Part shown: in pieces, positions 59,000-64,000 of the stretch
Layout: each line of letters begins with the position of its first letter
Position numbering within the stretch: the stretch's first letter is position 1
NCBI GenBank assembly: GCA_002110485.1
Contig: MOWL01000067.1
Span: forward strand, 4,526,001 to 4,590,000
Source of the DNA: Emergomyces orientalis
Lineage: Eukaryota > Ascomycota > Eurotiomycetes > Onygenales > Ajellomycetaceae
Reading direction: 5' to 3'
DNA length: 64,000 nt
Notes under the pieces: model-generated
What the model was told of the DNA's origin: nothing
Databases searched by the model: none
The model's input: only the letters and a program-made list of their open reading frames with translations
Position numbers and translations under genes: made by a program

Positions 59000-61756
59000 T
59001 TTCATGACTTCTGTTTCTCTAAGTCACTCAGTTGCTTTAGCCACCATTTCATCAAGATACACACTTATTGGCAGTGTAAATGTTTCAGCTTTCAGTGAGA
59101 TGATTGATGTTGCTCTATAGACTTCTGCTATAATGTGCAGACATTCATTTTGAATCTTCTCCAGATCTTTTAACAGCTGGCACTGTTGTCAAGGCTCTTG
59201 TTGAGTTGCCTGCGGTTGATGCCATGCCAGTGCACCATATGTGATAGCTGGCCTGATCACAGCATTGTAGACTCTACGGGCTTGCTGAAGAGGGACGCCT
59301 CATGTTGACTGTGTGATCTGTGTGAGAGCTTCTATTTACAATTTTGATCTGTCTATAACTTGGTTTATATGACCTCATCATCTCAGCTTGAAATCAAGCC
59401 ATACTTCTAGCACTCACATTTCCTTCTGTGATGGTATTTCTCACTGTGGTAGTTGTAGTGACTGTTCCAGATTAAATCTTGTGCATGCTCAAGTGAAGTG
59501 CATAAGTTCATACTTTTATAATGTGAAGATTGCTCCATGTCTGTCCACTCAATGTGCACATTCAGCATGCACTTGTGCTAGTTGTGCGCAGTTTGCCTCA
59601 GTGGAGTCGCCATAAGCCAGAATATTGATATCATCCACAAATCCTATGCAGCTGACTGACTTGTTATGTGATGAGCAGATGCGCAGCAGCTTCTCATTAT
59701 AAAAAAGAAATAGAATGAGTGATAGTGATGATCTCTGTGAAATACCTGTGTTCACACTGAAGGCCTCTGTCTTCTGCTCATCAAATACTAGTGTGGCCCT
59801 GCGATCTTGCATGAATGAATCAACTCATTCAGTCAGATGTCTGGGTAGTTCTTTCATTTTAAGAATGTGAATCAAGTGTCTTCTGAGCACTCTGTCATAT
59901 GCTTCAGAGATATTCAGTGATAACACTGATGACACTGCTTTCTGCTTCTCCCATACTGTGCGAATTTGTGCTAGCAGTAGTGCAAGTGCTGTCTCAGTGA
60001 AGTGTTCACTGCATGTCTTCATCTGTTGAGCTGACAACATTTCATGACTCTCTGCAAGATGTCTTATTTCTCTTGCTGTTGCAGTCTCAATGATTTTTCC
60101 TACAGTGTCTAGCAGTGCTATAGGCCTCCAAGCTCCAGCTTCACTGTAGTCTTTCTTGCCTGGCTTTTTAAGCACCACTGTGCGCGCTGTCTTGAATGCC
60201 TGTGAATAGTGCTCCCATTGCCAGCAGGCTTGGATGAGCTCAGTCATTGCTGTGATGAAGTTCAGCCCTAGCATTTTAAGAAATTGGTTGGGAATGCCAT
60301 TAGCACCTGGTGCCTTGTCATTTGGCAATCTGACTATAATTGTTGTCATGATCTTCTCTGTGATTTCTAGTGTGTCACTCACACTCTGTGATTGAATATC
60401 TCTCTGCATATTCATCTTACTGACTGATAGTGGCTCAGGAAAGAATCTCTCACACAGCAGTTCAGCCTTGTCCTGAAACACAGATGTCAAAGACTCAGGT
60501 ATATCTAAAGTGCTAGATGCTTTCTTAAGTGGTGGTAATCTTGCAGGTTGCTTGAACTCATGAGTGCGCATGCACTCTCACTTGACTAGCTTTCAGAGCA
60601 GCTTAGAGTCAGTGTCTGCACTGTTCATTAGATCACAAAAGCTTGCAGTCTTTGCAAGCTTTATTTCTCTGTTGCACTTGTTCTGTGCTCTTTTTCTCTC
60701 ATTTTCAGTGCTGTGAGTGCTTCTCATCACTTGCTTGTATTCACTGACAGCTTCTGCTATCTCTTTTGATCACCATGAGTGGCTTTTCTCACAGACATGA
60801 GTGCATTTAGTGTGTTTATCTGCCAGTGTGCTGATGAACTTGCTGAGATAGTTCACATATTCATCAATCTCTGCTGTTGAGATGAAGATTCTGCAGCATC
60901 TATGATTTAGATAATTCTGCTGTAGCAGCTGTGAGTTCACTCTTTGCCAGTTGCATCTCTCTCTCAATCTGACAGACACATTGATAGCAAGTCTGGTAAT
61001 CACTGATAGAGGATCTGATGCCATGTCTATCTCATGTGCCACTTGACATTCTAACACCCCTTCATTCAGGTTTTCTGACACAAAGATCAGGTTCAGAGTT
61101 GTTTCAGTACTATCATGATTCTGCCATGTGATCTCACCCTGTGGTGTTATCAGTTGTAAGTTGAGAGCATTCATCTGTGCTATAAGTTTCCATGTCAGTT
61201 CAAAATTGTGCCTCACACGCTCCCCTCCCCAGCTTGAGTGATGTACATTGAAGTCTTCTAGCACCATCATCTCTGCTTGTTGCACAGGTGTCTCATGATT
61301 ACATGCTTGTGTGCTTGTCTCCTGGTTCTGCATCTGTAGCAACGCCTCTGCCTCTTCCATCATCATCTGTAGTTGCAGAATGGGGGAGTCCTCGGGCACC
61401 ATTGTGTAGCTGCCTGGCGGGGTGGCATAGACATTGAGTATTAGCACCGGGCCCTTTGCTGTGATGATAGTTAACAGTATCATGTATCTTGTTACTGCTC
61501 TAACCTCCCATGTCTCTGCTGCCAGTCTTTTGTTGATGAGAAACCCCACTCTAGCCTTCTTATTTTGCATGCCTGCCTGCCAAAAACTACAGTTGATTGA
61601 ACATGTTGTGCCACTGCCAGCTCTCTCATGCATTCATGGCTCTTGTAGCACAATAATATCATAGTTTAATGCTGTTTCAGGCTTGGTCAGTAACACATTC
61701 ATCACTTTACTTGAGTTGTGTACATTGTATTGCAGTATTTGAAGTTGTTCACTCAT
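59000..61756 (-). pseudogene. LINE ORF2, copy 2 (endonuclease and RT)
   Basis: ATG 61756. The endonuclease has LQEP*MHE (TGG in copy 1) and EDFNVHHSSWGGERVRH, then the WW motif read as SHSW*SKEI. The RT has LPNDKAPGANGIPNQFLKML, GAWRPIALLDTVGKIIE and the catalytic FVDDINILAYGDS near 59620. Most stops are TGA at expected Trp (LL*KLVK*, HLTE*VDSF, KLR*, QST*GVPL) or Arg (HFT*AC, KEM*VL), with a few TAA (FTL*KYE, SKL*IEA). Beyond about 59000 toward the tail the frame is too decayed to assign. Confidence 0.82.
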
Positions 61757-63105
61757 TGTTCACTCATATTCTGATCCTGCATGTCAATTGACTGTGTGAA
61801 GTGTATATACTCATTTAGAGAGTCTTTCTATTGTGTATCTACTCTGAACATATCAGTGAGTCTTCTCACTCTTCACTGACTACTCTGTGTTTCCTTGTCT
61901 GTGATTCTGTCATGTTTTCTGAGTGTGATCCAGCCTTTCTCATCAGAGATCTGTATCACAAAGTGTTGCGGCCGGTTCCTGAGTGTCTCTTTAGCTAGTT
62001 TCACTGCTGCGCGCCGTTCTGGGCAGTTTGCTGCTCATGCTGGGTGTGTCCCTCCACAGTTGCAGCAGACTGTCTTTTTTCCCTCTAACAGTGCTGTGCA
62101 GCTCTTGTCTGTGTGTCTCACAACTGCACAGTGTCCACAGACATCCCCTTTTCAGCAAAATCTAGCTATGTGCCTGTATCACTGACAGCTGTAGCACTGG
62201 ATGACTTGAGCCTCTCTATGAAAGATTTCAATCATGCAGAACTCATTTTCCAAGATAATACCACTTTTCACTAGAGTATTTGTCTGTTGTGATGTTGCTA
62301 CATGTATGATGATGCTTCCATGCGGTTTCTGTTGCTTAGCTAGACACTTTATTATCTTGTGAATGAGCATCTTGCATCTCAGTGATAGATTCTGCTTGTA
62401 CACATCATTCACTGCTTTCTCTGGTTTGTTCCAGCTAATGATCTTGAGTGAAGCACTCTTGATCAGTACTGCATACATTTTCTTTCTCATATGTATCTTG
62501 TCTTCTCATTTTTTCATCCATTCACTGCTTTTCGCCAATTCAGCCTTTGTACTGGGTGTATCCGTGACAAGAATCAGGTCTCCGCTGGGCATGTATCTTG
62601 CTGCCACCACTGTGCTGGCAGTGATGTCTTTGATAGCTTCGTTCACCTTCTTAACAATGGCCTCTGAGGTGCGCTCCTCCACTGCCAGTGCATCACAGTT
62701 GTGTTGAGATATCACCACCTCTCTCAATGCATGCCCAGTTACTATCTTTGCTGGCAGCTCTTCATTGGCTGCTATGCGCGCCCATGAGATCTCACTGTCC
62801 AGCATGTTGCATCTTTTATTCTGCTGTGATGTGCTTGTAGTGTTCTCTAGCTTCTTTAACATGTTGTCAAGCAGGTCCTCCTTGAGCTCATTCACTGCCT
62901 TCAGAGCTCTCTGAATATATAGTAATTCTTTCTTATTAATCTTCTTGTCTTTCTCCCCCTCTCTAAGAGTCTCAGTGATCATGCACAGTGTTGCTGCCAT
63001 ACCATTTGTTGCTGCATCTCCTGCCTGCGCGGCTCCAGGTACGCGTCGCGCCGCGCGCGCACCCACGTTCCCTGCACCACCACTCACGCTCACAGCCTCA
63101 ACCAT
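61753..63105 (-). pseudogene. LINE ORF1, copy 2
   Basis: Same gag-like CCHC protein as at 896-2248, ATG 63105. Its interruptions are TGA, for example KK*EDK (Trp in copy 1), CQ*YRH (CAA in copy 1, suggesting an ancestral CGA decayed on either strand), FC*KGD (Arg in copy 1) and HPA* (also TGA in copy 1). It ends in an ATGA overlap (61756-61753) with ORF2. Confidence 0.85.
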
Positions 63106-63212
63106 GGTGTTTGAGAGTGTGTGAGCAAGCCGATGCCCTTCAAGACCCTCTGCGGCATGAAAGCAATCACGATTTAGATGTAGAAGAACAAAATAATTTT
63201 TGATGAGGTTTC

Positions 63213-63299
63213 AGTGCAATACTTTCCTTTGAATTAGATATATAATTTATCTCACACTTTATATAAATAATATCAAATTAATTAATTTTAATATAAAAA
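63213..63299. other. Short AT-rich join between LINE copy 2 and a copia fragment
   Basis: No feature recognised. Confidence 0.5.
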
Positions 63300-64000
63300 C
63301 TTTAGAAAATGTTTTCTCTAAATTTATAGAGTGTTTTACAGTCAAAGATCTTGACTCTGTCAATCACTATTTAAGAATGAAAGTCATTAAGAATAGTGAT
63401 GATATTAAGCTTTTATAATCTGTCTATATTGAGACAGTTCTTGAAGAATATGATATGACTGATTGTCATGCAGTCAAGATATCAATGAAGACGTCTTTTA
63501 ATTCTCTTTCAGATGCAGAGTCATTTGATGAAACTAAATATTATCAAGCTATCAGCTCAATATAGCATCTCATTATGTATACACATCTCAACATTTCATT
63601 TGTGGTGGCTAAGCTCGCCCACTGATCAAGCAAGCTGATGAAGACTTGCTGAGCGGCCGTCAAACATCTACTTCACTACTTACACAGAATCATAGATTAC
63701 TTCATTCAATATTTCTCTTGTGCTAAACTTAATCTTCACACTTACATCAATTCAGACTGAGCAGACAATGCTGAAGATTGTAAATCTACATCTGTGCTTC
63801 TTATAAAGTTGACAGGGGGCCTCATAGCCTGGCAATCTTTGAAGCAGACTACCGTCGCACTAAGCACTACTGAGGCAGAATATGTCTCCGCCAGCGAAGG
63901 CCTAAAAATGACTATTTGGCTTCCCGGGCTACTGATTGAGCTGGGCTTTCTACCTCCCAACTACGTTGTCCCCTTTTATGTGGATAACACTGGCGCGATC
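63300..64000 (+). mobile_element. Ty1/copia pol fragment (RT end and RNase H), runs off the window
   Basis: Plus-strand copia: FTVKDLDSVNHYLRMKV, then YIETVLEEYDMTDCHAVKI, then the RNase H part GGLIAWQSLKQTTVALSTTE and YVDNTGAI at the edge. Stops are TGA at expected Trp (AH*SSK, TC*AAVKHL, NSD*ADN) and TAA/TAG at expected Gln (LL*SVYIE, SSI*HL). It is a different copia lineage from 20715-23230, judging by the RNase H residues. The last 200 bp are CpG-rich and open. Confidence 0.8.

Larger units (their letters stand above)
58052..63212 (-). mobile_element. Tad-like LINE, copy 2 (near full length, decayed)
   Basis: On the minus strand it runs from a 5' end at about 63212 (shared with copy 1) to an (AAT)n tail at 58052-58076, about 5.2 kb. 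ORF1 and ORF2 are readable but full of stops and CpG-poor (TG/CA-rich) over most of the length. The first 250 bp of ORF1 keep a CpG cluster. The KH gene lies next to its 3' end. Confidence 0.9.

Overview
The window looks like nuclear DNA of a filamentous ascomycete. Genes carry several short GT-AG introns, and the proteins match typical Eurotiomycete housekeeping families: a CreD-type arrestin, a Slm1-type F-BAR/PH protein, glyoxalase I, hydroxyacid-oxoacid transhydrogenase, phosphoglycerate dehydrogenase and a multi-KH Scp160-type protein. Gene-rich segments are interleaved with long AT-rich tracts of nested, CpG-poor retrotransposons. That pattern is known from Onygenales (Blastomyces/Emmonsia/Coccidioides relatives). 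The order-level placement is inference.

Layout. 1-2355: 5' part of a Tad-like LINE (minus strand). 2356-4927: AT-rich spacer with an (ATT)n microsatellite. 4928-19951: six host genes: creD (+), a Slm1-like gene (+), a roadblock-type hypothetical gene (-), glyoxalase I (-), HOT/ADHFE1-type dehydrogenase (+) and serA-type PGDH (+). All six have exon models that join in frame. 20715-50333: a transposon nest. It holds a copia remnant hit by a LINE 3' fragment, a full-length AT-rich LINE ('LINE-A', 23797-40442) split by a 10.7-kb Ty3/gypsy element ('gypsy-A', 24753-35480), and LINE-A fragments, one split by an 8.3-kb chromodomain gypsy element ('gypsy-B', 41980-50244). Target-site duplications are readable for three of these insertions. 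50334-52641: TE-edge debris and a decayed aminoglycoside-phosphotransferase-like pseudogene. 53409-57695: the KH-domain gene. 58052-63212: a second, near full-length Tad-like LINE (minus). About 63300-64000: a copia fragment (plus) running off the end.

Three things stand out. (1) Premature stops in these elements are overwhelmingly TGA, mostly at positions where Trp or Arg is expected. By-eye comparison of near-identical copies shows C-to-T changes mainly at CpG and CpC rather than the CpA of classical RIP. (2) Gypsy-A carries a third large reading frame (877 codons) after pol, and its gag-pro/pol junction has a textbook -1 slippery heptamer (TTTAAAC) directly before the gag-pro TAG. (3) Gypsy-B has a leader array of about eight inverse CCAAT boxes and an antisense ORF before its 3' LTR.

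The host genes do not form one pathway. They are ordinary, separately transcribed fungal genes covering carbon-repression ubiquitin adaptors, plasma-membrane lipid signalling, methylglyoxal detoxification, mitochondrial alcohol/hydroxyacid metabolism, serine biosynthesis and RNA binding. I saw no tRNA, rRNA or CRISPR features.
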